Below, piece after piece: positions 8,061-15,401 of a DNA stretch of 64,000 nucleotides. Within the stretch, counting starts at the first letter, position 1; the number at the start of each line of letters is the position of its first letter. The notes under the pieces are model-generated. The model was given only the letters and a program-made list of their open reading frames with translations. It ran no database searches and had not been told where the DNA came from. The DNA comes from Clostridia bacterium (GTDB taxonomy: Bacteria; Bacillota; Clostridia; Oscillospirales; CAG-272). The stretch covers positions 136,259 to 200,258 of the forward strand of contig JAFTYE010000003.1 in the NCBI GenBank assembly GCA_017464805.1, in the 5' to 3' direction. A program made the translations under genes and the position numbers.

Positions 8061-9092
8061 ATGAATATGGAATTTTTCAGAAAATTGCCCATTCCCAAGG
8101 ACGTGAAGGCGCAATATCCTATTTCCGCAGAAATGGAAAAGATTAAGGCCGAGCGGGATGCCGAGATTGCCGCGATCTTCCGCGGCGAATGCAATAAGCT
8201 CCTTTTGGTCATCGGCCCTTGCTCCGCCGATTCGGAGGATTCGGTGCTTTCCTACATCTCCCGCCTACGTGAGGTGCAGGAAAAGGTGCAGGACAAGATC
8301 TTCATTATTCCCCGTATTTACACGGGTAAGCCCCGCACCACGGGTGACGGCTACAAGGGCATGGTGCATCAGCCCAATCCCAACGAAAAGCCCGATGCGC
8401 TTCGCGGCATTGTGATGATCCGCGAGCTGCACATGCGTGCCCTCACGGAATCCGGCTTTAGCTGCGCGGATGAGATGCTGTACGCGGAAAACCACCGCTA
8501 CCTCAATGATCTGCTTGCTTATGTTGCCATCGGCGCGCGCTCGGTGGAGGATCAGCATCACCGTCTGACCGCCAGCGGTCTGGATATTCCCGTCGGTATG
8601 AAGAACCCCACCTCGGGCGATCTTTCGGTCATGATGAACTCCATCACCGCCGCCCAGCACGCCCACGACTTCATTTTCCGTGGCTGGGAAGTCCATTCCT
8701 ACGGGAACCCCTACGCCCATGCGATTCTGCGCGGCTATGTGGACGAGCGTGGCAACTCTTATCCGAACTACCACTATGAGGATTTGATCCGCCTGGCGCA
8801 GGCTTATGCCGACAGAGATCTGCAGAACCCTGCCGTTATCGTGGATACCAACCATGCCAATTCGGGTAAGCAGTATATGGAGCAGATCCGTATCGCCAAG
8901 GAGGTGCTGCATAGCTGCCGTCACAATGCGGATGTAAAGCGTCTTGTCAAGGGTCTGATGATCGAAAGCTACCTTGAGGATGGCTGTCAGAAGCCGGACG
9001 GCGGCGTGTACGGCAAATCCATCACCGATCCCTGCCTCGGCTGGGAAAAGACCGAGCGTTTGATCCTCGACCTCGCGGAAGCTTGGGTGTAA
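8061..9092 (+). CDS. aroF: 3-deoxy-7-phosphoheptulonate (DAHP) synthase, class I alpha
   Basis: 343 residues, the entry enzyme that joins PEP and erythrose 4-phosphate. It belongs to the AroF/AroG/AroH type: GPCSADS, KPRTTGDGYKG, the GARS..DQHHR segment, and DTNHANSGK are all visible. The metal-binding Cys in GPCS is kept. The assignment among F/G/H isozymes is not possible from sequence alone, so the symbol is provisional. Placing the first pathway enzyme last in the operon is unusual. Start ATG 8061 has AAGAGGT upstream. A strong terminator follows at 9108. Confidence 0.92.
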   Translation: MNMEFFRKLPIPKDVKAQYPISAEMEKIKAERDAEIAAIFRGECNKLLLVIGPCSADSEDSVLSYISRLREVQEKVQDKIFIIPRIYTGKPRTTGDGYKGMVHQPNPNEKPDALRGIVMIRELHMRALTESGFSCADEMLYAENHRYLNDLLAYVAIGARSVEDQHHRLTASGLDIPVGMKNPTSGDLSVMMNSITAAQHAHDFIFRGWEVHSYGNPYAHAILRGYVDERGNSYPNYHYEDLIRLAQAYADRDLQNPAVIVDTNHANSGKQYMEQIRIAKEVLHSCRHNADVKRLVKGLMIESYLEDGCQKPDGGVYGKSITDPCLGWEKTERLILDLAEAWV

Positions 9093-9107
9093 GGACATTA
9101 AATTTGA

Positions 9108-9144
9108 GCATAAAAAAGGAGAGCAGTGCTCTCCTTTTTTATGC
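9108..9144. terminator. bidirectional terminator after the aro operon
   Basis: Long near-perfect hairpin: GCATAAAAAAGGAGAGC (9108-9124) pairs with GCTCTCCTTTTTTATGC (9128-9144) around a three-base loop, with A and T runs built into the stem, so it can work in both directions. Confidence 0.88.
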
Positions 9145-9209
9145 CTTCTCCCACAGGAGAAGGCTTTTTAATAAGTGTGATAGGCAGTGCTCTGTCGGAG
9201 GCACTTTTA

Positions 9210-10028
9210 TCACAGCGTATCCGCCATACGGATATATTCGCCACTCGGCTCGGCGTGCACGAGGCGGCAGGGAATAAAGGGACGGTCGGTCAGGGCATAG
9301 GCCAGCGCCAACTCGGGACACGACACGGTGAAGAATCGCTCGCCGTCAAAGGCCACCTCAACGACAGGGGACGCACCCGCCTCGATCTCCTCGGAAAGGA
9401 TGGCGGGGTTTTCGGCATCGTCGGGCATATCGGCGGGGTAGTACAGACGCAGGGGAGAGAGATAGCAGAAGGTTTCTGCGTGGTTCTTCTTCCACATGTC
9501 AAAGCTCTCGACCAGGCACGCGCCGACCTGTTCGGGGGTGGCGTAGGTGGTATCCAGGACGAGGTTGTAGTTGAAAAGATCCTTGTTGTTGACACCGTAA
9601 AGCTCCATGTAGCGCTTTTTCTCGCTTTCGCGGCGTTCGCGGATCTTTGCCTCGGTTTCCTCGACCGTTTCAAAATGCTCCTCGCTGCGTCCCGCACCGA
9701 AGATGCGTGCCGCGCTGACTGCCATTTCGGTGGATAGATAAACGCGGAAGGTGTCACGCACGAAGTGCCACGCCATACGCGAGTCGATCAAAAGCGGCTT
9801 GTCCACATCCGACAGGGCTCGTAGGCCGTCGTCGATCTCCTTATCCAATTCCGGATGCGTTTCCATGTATTTGTTCATTTCCACCACGGTCATGCCATGA
9901 CGGGCCGCTACCTCGCGGCAGATACTACCCGTTGAATAATATTCCATGCCAAGTCGGTCGAGGAGAATTTTGGCCACGGTGCTTTTGCCACTGCCCAGGT
10001 CCCCGGCGAGAGAGATCTTTTCCTGCAT
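9210..10028 (-). CDS. cytidylate-kinase-like protein with C-terminal ParB-like region
   Basis: 272 residues. The first about 185 residues form a P-loop nucleotide kinase of the cytidylate-kinase-like family: Walker A GDLGSGKST, the YYSTG segment, and a late region rich in charged residues like a lid. The last about 85 residues (from FCYLSPLRLYYP) have the look of a ParB/Srx-type fold (an I..G..PV.V..DG..F.V....LA.A pattern). The second assignment is weak. ATG 10028 is preferred over 10088 because AAGGGG precedes it and family kinases start with this strand. It is a single gene between terminator 9108 and the nrdG promoter region; substrate unknown. Confidence 0.65.
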   Translation of the reverse strand: MQEKISLAGDLGSGKSTVAKILLDRLGMEYYSTGSICREVAARHGMTVVEMNKYMETHPELDKEIDDGLRALSDVDKPLLIDSRMAWHFVRDTFRVYLSTEMAVSAARIFGAGRSEEHFETVEETEAKIRERRESEKKRYMELYGVNNKDLFNYNLVLDTTYATPEQVGACLVESFDMWKKNHAETFCYLSPLRLYYPADMPDDAENPAILSEEIEAGASPVVEVAFDGERFFTVSCPELALAYALTDRPFIPCRLVHAEPSGEYIRMADTL

Positions 10029-10127
10029 AAGATTGCCCCTTTTCAAAGTGTTTTCTTTATTATACTCCGAAAGGGCATCCCCTGTCAAGAAGAGCCGGTT
10101 TTTTCTTCACTTTTTTGGCAAAAAGAC

Positions 10128-10156
10128 TTTCTTTTTTTAGGTGCGTGTTGTATAAT
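10128..10156 (+). promoter_or_regulatory. weak candidate promoter of nrdG-dut
   Basis: TATAAT at 10151-10156 is clear, but the region 17 bases upstream (TTTCTT, 10128-10133) is a poor -35 match. It is the only -10-like element in front of nrdG (start 10194). Confidence 0.35.
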
Positions 10157-10193
10157 ATAGTCATGATAACCAAGTTAGGCAAGGAGGGGCACC

Positions 10194-10745
10194 ATGCATT
10201 ACGCGGAAATCAAAAATTGCGACATCGCCAATGGTGAGGGTGTGCGCGTTTCGCTGTTCGTTTCCGGCTGTACCCACCGCTGTAAAAATTGCTTTAACGA
10301 GATCGCGTGGGACTTTTCCTATGGCAACCCCTTTACCGAAGAAGTGCAGCAACGGCTTTTTACTATGCTCACGCCCTCCTATATCGCGGGGCTTTCGCTT
10401 CTCGGCGGCGAGCCGTTTGAGCCGCAAAATCAGCGTGCCCTGCTTCCTTTTCTGCGTGAATTCCGCCGCCGCTTTCCGCGCAAGACGGTTTGGTGCTACA
10501 CGGGCTACGTGTACGAGCGTGATCTGCTCTCCGAGAGCCGTGCGCGCTGTGAGGCGACCGACGAGATGCTTTCCTACATTGACATTCTGGTAGACGGCCC
10601 GTTTATCGAGGAGCAGAAAAGTCTGCGCCTGCGTTTCCGCGGTTCGGCCAATCAGCGCGTTCTGGATCTGAATGCCACGCGCGAGGCAGGTGAGGCGGTC
10701 ATTTGGGCAAAATTGGGTGAAAAGGACGGTAAAGTCGAACGATGA
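10194..10745 (+). CDS. nrdG: anaerobic ribonucleotide reductase activating enzyme
   Basis: 183 residues, a radical-SAM enzyme that installs the glycyl radical on the anaerobic class III reductase NrdD. The iron-sulfur motif is CTHRCKNC (C-x3-C-x2-C) near residue 26, preceded by DIANGEGVRVSLFVSGC; the GGEPF motif lies near residue 72. Good AAGGAGG at 10181-10187. The nrdD gene is not in the window, so the substrate protein must be encoded elsewhere. The stop overlaps dut by four bases. Points to an anaerobic lifestyle. Confidence 0.92.
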   Translation: MHYAEIKNCDIANGEGVRVSLFVSGCTHRCKNCFNEIAWDFSYGNPFTEEVQQRLFTMLTPSYIAGLSLLGGEPFEPQNQRALLPFLREFRRRFPRKTVWCYTGYVYERDLLSESRARCEATDEMLSYIDILVDGPFIEEQKSLRLRFRGSANQRVLDLNATREAGEAVIWAKLGEKDGKVER

Positions 10746-11179
10746 CAGTACGCTTTAAGAAACTTGATCCCCGTGCCACGGTCCCGACCTACGGCACAAA
10801 GTATGCCGCGGGCGCAGATCTGTATGCGGTATGCGACGGGGAGATCACAATCGAGCCGGGACAGACGATGCTGGTACACACGGGCATCGCCATGGAAATT
10901 CCCGAGGGGTATGTTGGGCTGGTTTATGCTCGTAGCGGCCTTGCCTGCAAACGCGGCCTTGCCCCCGCCAACAAGGTTGGCGTGATCGATGCGGACTATC
11001 GCGGTGAGATTATGGTGGCTCTGTACAACCACGGCAAAGAGGCACAGACGCTTGCCGCAGGCGAGCGCATCGCCCAAATGGTGATCGCGCCCTTCCTCTC
11101 CGTTTCCTATGAAGAAACCGAAGAGCTTTCCGACACCGTGCGCGGTGCGGGCGGATTTGGCTCCACGGGCAGAACGTAA
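10742..11179 (+). CDS. dut: deoxyuridine 5'-triphosphate nucleotidohydrolase (dUTPase)
   Basis: 145 residues, the usual length of the trimeric enzyme that hydrolyses dUTP to dUMP. All five motifs can be seen: AAGADL, ARSGLACKRG, the catalytic aspartate in GVIDADYRGE, GERIAQM, and the glycine-rich C-terminal RGAGGFGSTGR that closes over the active site. Translationally coupled to nrdG (ATGA), a sensible pairing of two enzymes of deoxynucleotide supply. Confidence 0.95.
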   Translation: MTVRFKKLDPRATVPTYGTKYAAGADLYAVCDGEITIEPGQTMLVHTGIAMEIPEGYVGLVYARSGLACKRGLAPANKVGVIDADYRGEIMVALYNHGKEAQTLAAGERIAQMVIAPFLSVSYEETEELSDTVRGAGGFGSTGRT

Positions 11180-11207
11180 TGTATTTTCAGAAAGAAGGTA
11201 ACAGGAT

Positions 11208-12506
11208 ATGATTCTTCATTCTCTTTTTTCAAACCACATGGTACTTCAGGCTGATAAGCCCATCCGTATTTTCGGCATGGGTGCGGGCCACGCGTCCGTC
11301 AGCTTCCTCGGCAAGACCCGCGAGGTCGATTGCAAGGGCGGTGACTGGGTGGTCGAATTCCCCGCAGAGAAAGCGGGCGGCCCCTACGAAATGCTCGTCA
11401 CAATCGACGGCGAGGAACGCACCATCACCGACGTGATGATCGGTGAGGTCATCATCGCGGGCGGTCAGTCGAACATGCAGCTGCCTGTCGGAGCATGCGT
11501 GCCGCCTGCGGAATTCGACATTCAGGACGAGCCGCTTGTCCGTTACTACAACACCCAGCGTCCCGAGCCCGGCGAATGGCTGCGCCCCGAGTGGACGCCC
11601 GCCACAAAGGATAAGGCCCGCGGCATGTCTGCCGTGGCATGGCACGCCGCCGTGCGCCTGTCGCGCGCCAAGGGCGTGGCTGTGGGCGTTGTCACCGCCT
11701 TCCAAGGCGCGGCGATCCTGCAAAGCTTTATCCGCCCCGATCTGTATGCAACAAGCGAGTGCCATAAAAAGTTTACTCCCATGTATGCCTCGTATATGGC
11801 AAATTATCCCGTATGGAGCCGTCCCGGCATGCTGTACAACTTCCAGATTAAGCGTCTGTCGCCCCTTTCGGTACGTGCGGTGATCTGGTACCAGGGCGAG
11901 GCAAACGGTCATCCCGAGGAGGCCGCCATGTTCACCGAACTGATGTGGATGATGATGGCCTCGCTGCGCGAGGCGTTCTGCGATCCCGATCTGCCGTTTG
12001 TGCAGGTGCAGCTCGCCCCCAACCAGGACCGTGGCATCGGCACGGTCAAGGCACGTCAGGCACAGTGGAAGGCCGCGCAGGAAATTCCCGGTCTTGCCAT
12101 CGTCACCATCGGTGACGTGGGTGAGGCGCACGAGATCCACCCGACCCGCAAGGAGCAGGTTGGCCAGCGCGTTTACCGCGCGCTGATGCACACCGTCTAC
12201 GGCCATACCGAGATTCCGTACCTCGGCCCCGTGATGGAGTCCTGTACCTACGAGGGCGGCCGCGTCACCGTTACCTTTACCCACACCGAGGGCGGTCTGA
12301 AAACCGACGGCGAGATCAACTGCCTGAACCTCATCGACGAGGCAGGTGAAAAACACCCCGCCACCTGCCGTATCGAGGGCAACACCCTCATCGGCGAGGC
12401 AGATATTCCGAAGGTCGTGGGTGCGGAGTTCGGCATGGAGCCGTTCTTCGAGATGCACCTCTTTAACGGCGAGGGGCTTCCCGCTGTGTCCTTTGAGGAT
12501 CGATAA
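11208..12506 (+). CDS. sialate O-acetylesterase-like SGNH hydrolase
   Basis: 432 residues. The catalytic serine sits in GGQSNMQLP (about residue 86) and the matching aspartate/histidine pair in the GEAHEIHPTRK segment near residue 308, both typical of the SASA domain of 9-O-acetylsialate esterases and related xylan or glycan deacetylases. The N-terminal about 80 residues form a beta-rich domain. No signal peptide is seen, so it is predicted to be cytoplasmic. Substrate cannot be fixed; no sialic acid catabolism genes sit next to it. It follows dut by 28 bases with its own AAGAAGG site. Confidence 0.8.
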   Translation: MILHSLFSNHMVLQADKPIRIFGMGAGHASVSFLGKTREVDCKGGDWVVEFPAEKAGGPYEMLVTIDGEERTITDVMIGEVIIAGGQSNMQLPVGACVPPAEFDIQDEPLVRYYNTQRPEPGEWLRPEWTPATKDKARGMSAVAWHAAVRLSRAKGVAVGVVTAFQGAAILQSFIRPDLYATSECHKKFTPMYASYMANYPVWSRPGMLYNFQIKRLSPLSVRAVIWYQGEANGHPEEAAMFTELMWMMMASLREAFCDPDLPFVQVQLAPNQDRGIGTVKARQAQWKAAQEIPGLAIVTIGDVGEAHEIHPTRKEQVGQRVYRALMHTVYGHTEIPYLGPVMESCTYEGGRVTVTFTHTEGGLKTDGEINCLNLIDEAGEKHPATCRIEGNTLIGEADIPKVVGAEFGMEPFFEMHLFNGEGLPAVSFEDR

Positions 12507-12514
12507 AATGTATA

Positions 12515-12548
12515 AAAAGAAGCCGACGGGAATCTGTCGGCTTCTTTT
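12515..12548. terminator. bidirectional terminator between the esterase and XRE genes
   Basis: AAAAGAAGCCGAC (12515-12527), loop of eight, GTCGGCTTCTTTT (12536-12548). It serves the convergent XRE gene too, overlapping its last codons. Nearly the same 40 bases recur at 12963-13002. Confidence 0.85.
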
Positions 12549-12774
12549 ATTGGCTGAAAATATCCTCGTAGGATACGGAAAGGATCTCTTTGATAAGCAG
12601 GATCTCGTCGGGGTACAAATGACGTTGCCCCACCTCAATCTTGGCAAGTGCACTGCGCGTAACATCACAGCCGCGCACTTGAAGCCTCGCGGCCAAAACC
12701 TCCTGCGTTAAGCCGGCATTTTCCCGCAATCGGCGTATATTTTGCCCGATTTTCTTCTCGATTGCAATGTTCAT
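12547..12774 (-). CDS. small XRE-family helix-turn-helix regulator
   Basis: 75 residues made almost entirely of a Cro/C1-type helix-turn-helix (about residues 8-65): IRRLRENAGLTQEVLA, then SALAKIEVGQR for the recognition part, and IKEILSVSYEDIF for the C-terminal helix. There is no effector domain. ATG 12774 is preceded by AAGGATAAAGGAT. Its upstream side holds a divergent promoter and a perfect palindrome at 12843-12864 that also overlaps the -35 zone of its own minus-strand promoter (-10 TATAAT at 12824-12819). Autoregulation and control of the divergent transcript are inferred. Confidence 0.85.
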   Translation of the reverse strand: MNIAIEKKIGQNIRRLRENAGLTQEVLAARLQVRGCDVTRSALAKIEVGQRHLYPDEILLIKEILSVSYEDIFSQ

Positions 12775-12810
12775 ATCCTTTATCCTTGCACTTATTTAAG
12801 AACAAATCTA

Positions 12811-12839
12811 TTGACATTATTATAAACAAGTGCTATACT
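12811..12839 (+). promoter_or_regulatory. strong promoter divergent from the XRE gene
   Basis: TTGACA (12811-12816), 17 bases, TATACT (12834-12839). No protein gene follows on the plus strand; the next plus-strand feature is the terminator at 12964. Confidence 0.75.
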
Positions 12840-12842
12840 ATA

Positions 12843-12864
12843 TTTGCACCTATATAGGTGCAAA
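12843..12864. promoter_or_regulatory. perfect 22-base palindrome, probable XRE operator
   Basis: TTTGCACCTAT followed directly by its exact reverse complement. It covers about +1 of the plus-strand promoter and the -35 zone of the minus-strand XRE promoter, so a bound repressor could close both. The AT-rich centre is TATATA. Confidence 0.7.
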
Positions 12865-13000
12865 ACGGAGAACTCAAAAAAAGAAATGAACGGGAGGCAT
12901 GCTGATCGGGTGCTCCGAAACCAAAAAATATAATTTCCAAAGAGAATGATGTCAACACACACAAAAAGAAGCCAACGGGAAACCGTGGGCTTCTTTTATT
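12846..13000 (+). ncRNA. candidate short untranslated transcript
   Basis: The stretch from the predicted start of the 12811-12839 promoter to the terminator at 12964-12997 is about 155 bases. The only open frames are 15-16 codons long (ATG 12886 and ATG 12899, the latter only two bases after GGGAGG), so it is either a small RNA or encodes a tiny peptide. The first part holds the palindrome, which would fold as a hairpin in the RNA if transcribed. Confidence 0.35.
12964..12997. terminator. bidirectional terminator
   Basis: AAAAGAAGCC (12964-12973) pairs with GGCTTCTTTT (12988-12997); after one A-G mismatch, ACGG pairs with CCGT around a GAAA loop. It ends the short plus-strand transcript and, on the other strand, the ABC importer operon that stops at 13006. 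Confidence 0.82.
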
Positions 13001-13005
13001 GGTTT

Positions 13006-13587
13006 TTATAATTCTCCAAGATACAGGATCGGTGCGGCAAGGGCCTTGGCCTCCGCTTCGTCATGGGTGACAAGGATCACCGTGCGACCTGCCGTCGCCC
13101 TTTTGACGTAGGCCAGCACCGCATCGCGCGTGGCCTCATCCAACCCCTTGAACGGCTCGTCCATGAGGAGCAGCTCTCCCTCGGCGAGCAGAGCGCGTGC
13201 GATCGCCACGCGTCGCCGCATGCCGCCCGAAAGCTCCGAAACAGGCTTTTCTTGTGCCTCACCGTCGAGCAGCAGGGCAGATAGCGTTGCTCGAATCTCT
13301 TCGCCCGTGCGGCGGGGGGCGGCAATCCTTACGTTCTCGATCGCCGAGAATTCGGGACACAGGCGATCTTCCTGAAATACGGCGGAGCATCGCGCGGGTA
13401 CGCCCGTGATCTTGCCGCCGTCCGCGCGTTCAAGCCCCAAAAGCAGGCGCAGGAGTGTGGTTTTGCCACAGCCCGATCGCCCCATGACGCAGGTGGTCTT
13501 GCCCCCCGCAAAGTGAGCTGAAAAGCCGTCCAGCACCAACAGTTCTCCGTACCGCTTGGAAAGATTCTTGATCACAATATCCGTCAT
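13006..13587 (-). CDS. ABC importer ATP-binding subunit (nitrate/sulfonate/taurine type)
   Basis: 193 residues with a complete ATPase core: Walker A GRSGCGKTT, signature LSGGMRRRVAIARAL, Walker B LLLMDEPFKGLD and the switch histidine in VTHDE. Somewhat short compared with SsuB/TauB (240-260 residues), mostly at the C-terminus. ATG 13587 is chosen because AGGAGG lies upstream and the start overlaps the permease stop as ATGA. It is the last gene of the three-gene importer operon. Confidence 0.9.
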   Translation of the reverse strand: MTDIVIKNLSKRYGELLVLDGFSAHFAGGKTTCVMGRSGCGKTTLLRLLLGLERADGGKITGVPARCSAVFQEDRLCPEFSAIENVRIAAPRRTGEEIRATLSALLLDGEAQEKPVSELSGGMRRRVAIARALLAEGELLLMDEPFKGLDEATRDAVLAYVKRATAGRTVILVTHDEAEAKALAAPILYLGEL

Positions 13588-14351
13588 GCGTGTGCCCTCC
13601 TTTTCGTCAGAGCAAGCCGCAAAAGCCACACGATCAGCTTTTCACTTGCCAGGCTCGCCGCCACGATCAACACCGTCCAGGCGAACAGGGTGGGCGTGTC
13701 CAAATACAGCTTTGCACTGTACAGCTCATCGCCAATGCTACCGTCCGCCAGACCGATCAGCTCGGCCGCCACGCCCGACTTCCATGCAAGCCCCACGGCC
13801 GTGGAACAGGATGCAAGCAGGGCTGCGCGGATCTGCGGGATCCATACGTACCGCATGCGGTGCCAGAGAGAAAGGTGGAACACCATCGCCATTTCGTCAA
13901 GCACCCGATCCATTGCCTCCAGCGCGCCAAGCAGGCTGTTGTAGATGACGGGCAGAACGATCAGAAAGGAAATAAAGGTCGAAAGCTCCGCCGCTTCCAG
14001 CCACACCAGTGCCAGTACGATAAAGGACGCCACGGGCACTGAGCGCACAGTGATCATGTAGGGAAATAAAAGGTTTTTAACGATCTCAAAGCGTGAGGCG
14101 ACCACCGCCGCCGCGCTCCCCACAACAAGCCCGAGAAAGAAGCCGAGCAAGATACGGGTGAGGCTGTAAAAAAGCACGGAATAGGTCTCCTTCTCAAAAA
14201 GAAGCCCCAGTAGTCGCACAAGCACCTCGACGGGCGAGGCGAGCAGCACCGTGTGACCGATCGCCATGGCGGCGATCTGCCAAACGGCGATCGCCACGGC
14301 GAAGGAAGAGCCGACCTTGACGGCGCGAAGTGTTTTGTCTTTAACCGACAT
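13584..14351 (-). CDS. ABC importer permease (SsuC/TauC family)
   Basis: 255 residues with about six membrane segments and the conserved EAA-type loop (LDEMAMVFHLSLW..M..VWIPQI) near residues 150-175. The start at 14351 overlaps the end of the binding-protein gene by 11 bases; an alternative ATG four codons earlier is possible, and neither has a clear ribosome site, so translation is probably coupled. Works with the ATPase at 13006 and the lipoprotein at 14341. Confidence 0.88.
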   Translation of the reverse strand: MSVKDKTLRAVKVGSSFAVAIAVWQIAAMAIGHTVLLASPVEVLVRLLGLLFEKETYSVLFYSLTRILLGFFLGLVVGSAAAVVASRFEIVKNLLFPYMITVRSVPVASFIVLALVWLEAAELSTFISFLIVLPVIYNSLLGALEAMDRVLDEMAMVFHLSLWHRMRYVWIPQIRAALLASCSTAVGLAWKSGVAAELIGLADGSIGDELYSAKLYLDTPTLFAWTVLIVAASLASEKLIVWLLRLALTKRRAHA

Positions 14352-15321
14352 AGTAGAAATCATCAGCGGGCATCGCGCCGCCAACGGCCTCGGGATTGAG
14401 ATCGTTCAACGTGCCGAGGTAGCCCGACAGAACCGTCTTCATCTCTGCGCCCGCAATAAAGGCCAGGTTGCAGTTCGGGAGTGCCGCCTTGGCAAGGGGC
14501 TCACTGCCCATAATGCCATATTTCACCACCAGGGGTGCGGTTTCTGCAACGTTTGCCTTGGCATAATTGATCGATGCCTCGTATTCCGACAGGAAGGTGG
14601 CAACCGCTTCGGGATGCTCCTCGATAAAAGCCTTGCGCGCAACCAAAACACCCGTTACAAACTGCGTGCCGTTGTCAAGCTTCGACCATTCCTCATCAAG
14701 GTTGATCGCCACGCGGAGTCCCTCGACCTGCAGCTGTGCCGCGGTGGCAAAGGGCTGGGGAATCATCGCAACCGCGTTTTCCTCGGTTTTCAGCAGGGGC
14801 AGAATCTCGGTCGCCGCGCTCTTCCATTCGATCGTCAGATCCTCGTAGTTCACATTGTTTTCGGCAAGCAGGTAGCGCAGACCGTACTCGGGGGTCGTGC
14901 CGCGACCAATGGCATAGATCTTTTTGCCGACAAGGTCGGAGAAATCCTGAATGCTCTCACCCTTTTCCACGATGTTGACAACACCAAGGGTGTTGATGGC
15001 CAGCACCTGGATCGCACCGTTCGTTCTCCCGTACAGGGTTGCCGCCACGTTGGCAGGCAGGGCGGCCATATCCAGCTCGCCGTTTACCAGCTTGGGGGTG
15101 ATCTCGTCCGCCTTTGCGTAGGTGGTCGTGATCTCATACTTCTGCTCGGTTAAGCCGTTCGCATTGTCCTCGGCCAGCTTCACAAGACCCATCGAGGTCG
15201 GGCCTGTCATACCCGCGATGCGTACGGTCACATCATCTCCGGGTGTCTCGGTCGGCGTGCAGGCGGCAAGGGCCGAAAGCAACACAAAGATCAGCAAAGC
15301 AAAAGAAAGTATTCTTTTCAT
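14341..15321 (-). CDS. ABC importer substrate-binding lipoprotein
   Basis: 326 residues. The lipobox LSALAAC gives a lipid anchor at about Cys 21 (start ATG 15321 after GGAGGGAC). The body belongs to the NMT1/SsuA/TauA-like periplasmic-binding fold: a VRIAGMTGPTSMGL strand, a DMAALPANVAATLYGR segment and an hinge GRGTTPEYGLRYLL. The ligand is not predictable; related proteins bind nitrate, sulfonates, taurine, pyrimidine precursors and others. It opens the importer operon, whose promoter carries a Crp/Fnr-type site at the position expected for activation. Confidence 0.85.
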   Translation of the reverse strand: MKRILSFALLIFVLLSALAACTPTETPGDDVTVRIAGMTGPTSMGLVKLAEDNANGLTEQKYEITTTYAKADEITPKLVNGELDMAALPANVAATLYGRTNGAIQVLAINTLGVVNIVEKGESIQDFSDLVGKKIYAIGRGTTPEYGLRYLLAENNVNYEDLTIEWKSAATEILPLLKTEENAVAMIPQPFATAAQLQVEGLRVAINLDEEWSKLDNGTQFVTGVLVARKAFIEEHPEAVATFLSEYEASINYAKANVAETAPLVVKYGIMGSEPLAKAALPNCNLAFIAGAEMKTVLSGYLGTLNDLNPEAVGGAMPADDFYYVG

Positions 15322-15351
15322 AATAAAGTCCCTCCATAGGATTTTTTCTTT

Positions 15352-15380
15352 ATTATAAGCCAAAAAAAGAGGCTGATTGG
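15352..15380 (-). promoter_or_regulatory. promoter of the ABC importer operon
   Basis: Minus strand -10 TATAAT (15357-15352), 17-base spacer, and only CCAATC at the -35 place (15380-15375). A good -10 with a poor -35 fits a promoter that needs an activator. Confidence 0.6.
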
Positions 15381-15401
15381 TTGCATTTGCAACCAATCAG
15401 C
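15372..15401. promoter_or_regulatory. Crp-type site within a terminator-like hairpin
   Basis: A perfect 14-bp inverted repeat with a two-base loop (left arm 15372-15385, right arm 15388-15401). Its core GTTGCATTTGCAAC (15380-15393) matches the site at 16076-16089. The centre, 15386.5, is about 41 bases upstream of the start predicted from the -10 at 15352-15357. On the minus strand it is followed by CTCTTTTTTT, so it probably also terminates the upstream Crp gene that stops at 15397. Confidence 0.7.

Noticed and set aside
12945..13008. Small frame starting ATGATG near 12945
   Set aside because: It reads through the terminator hairpin and has no ribosome site.
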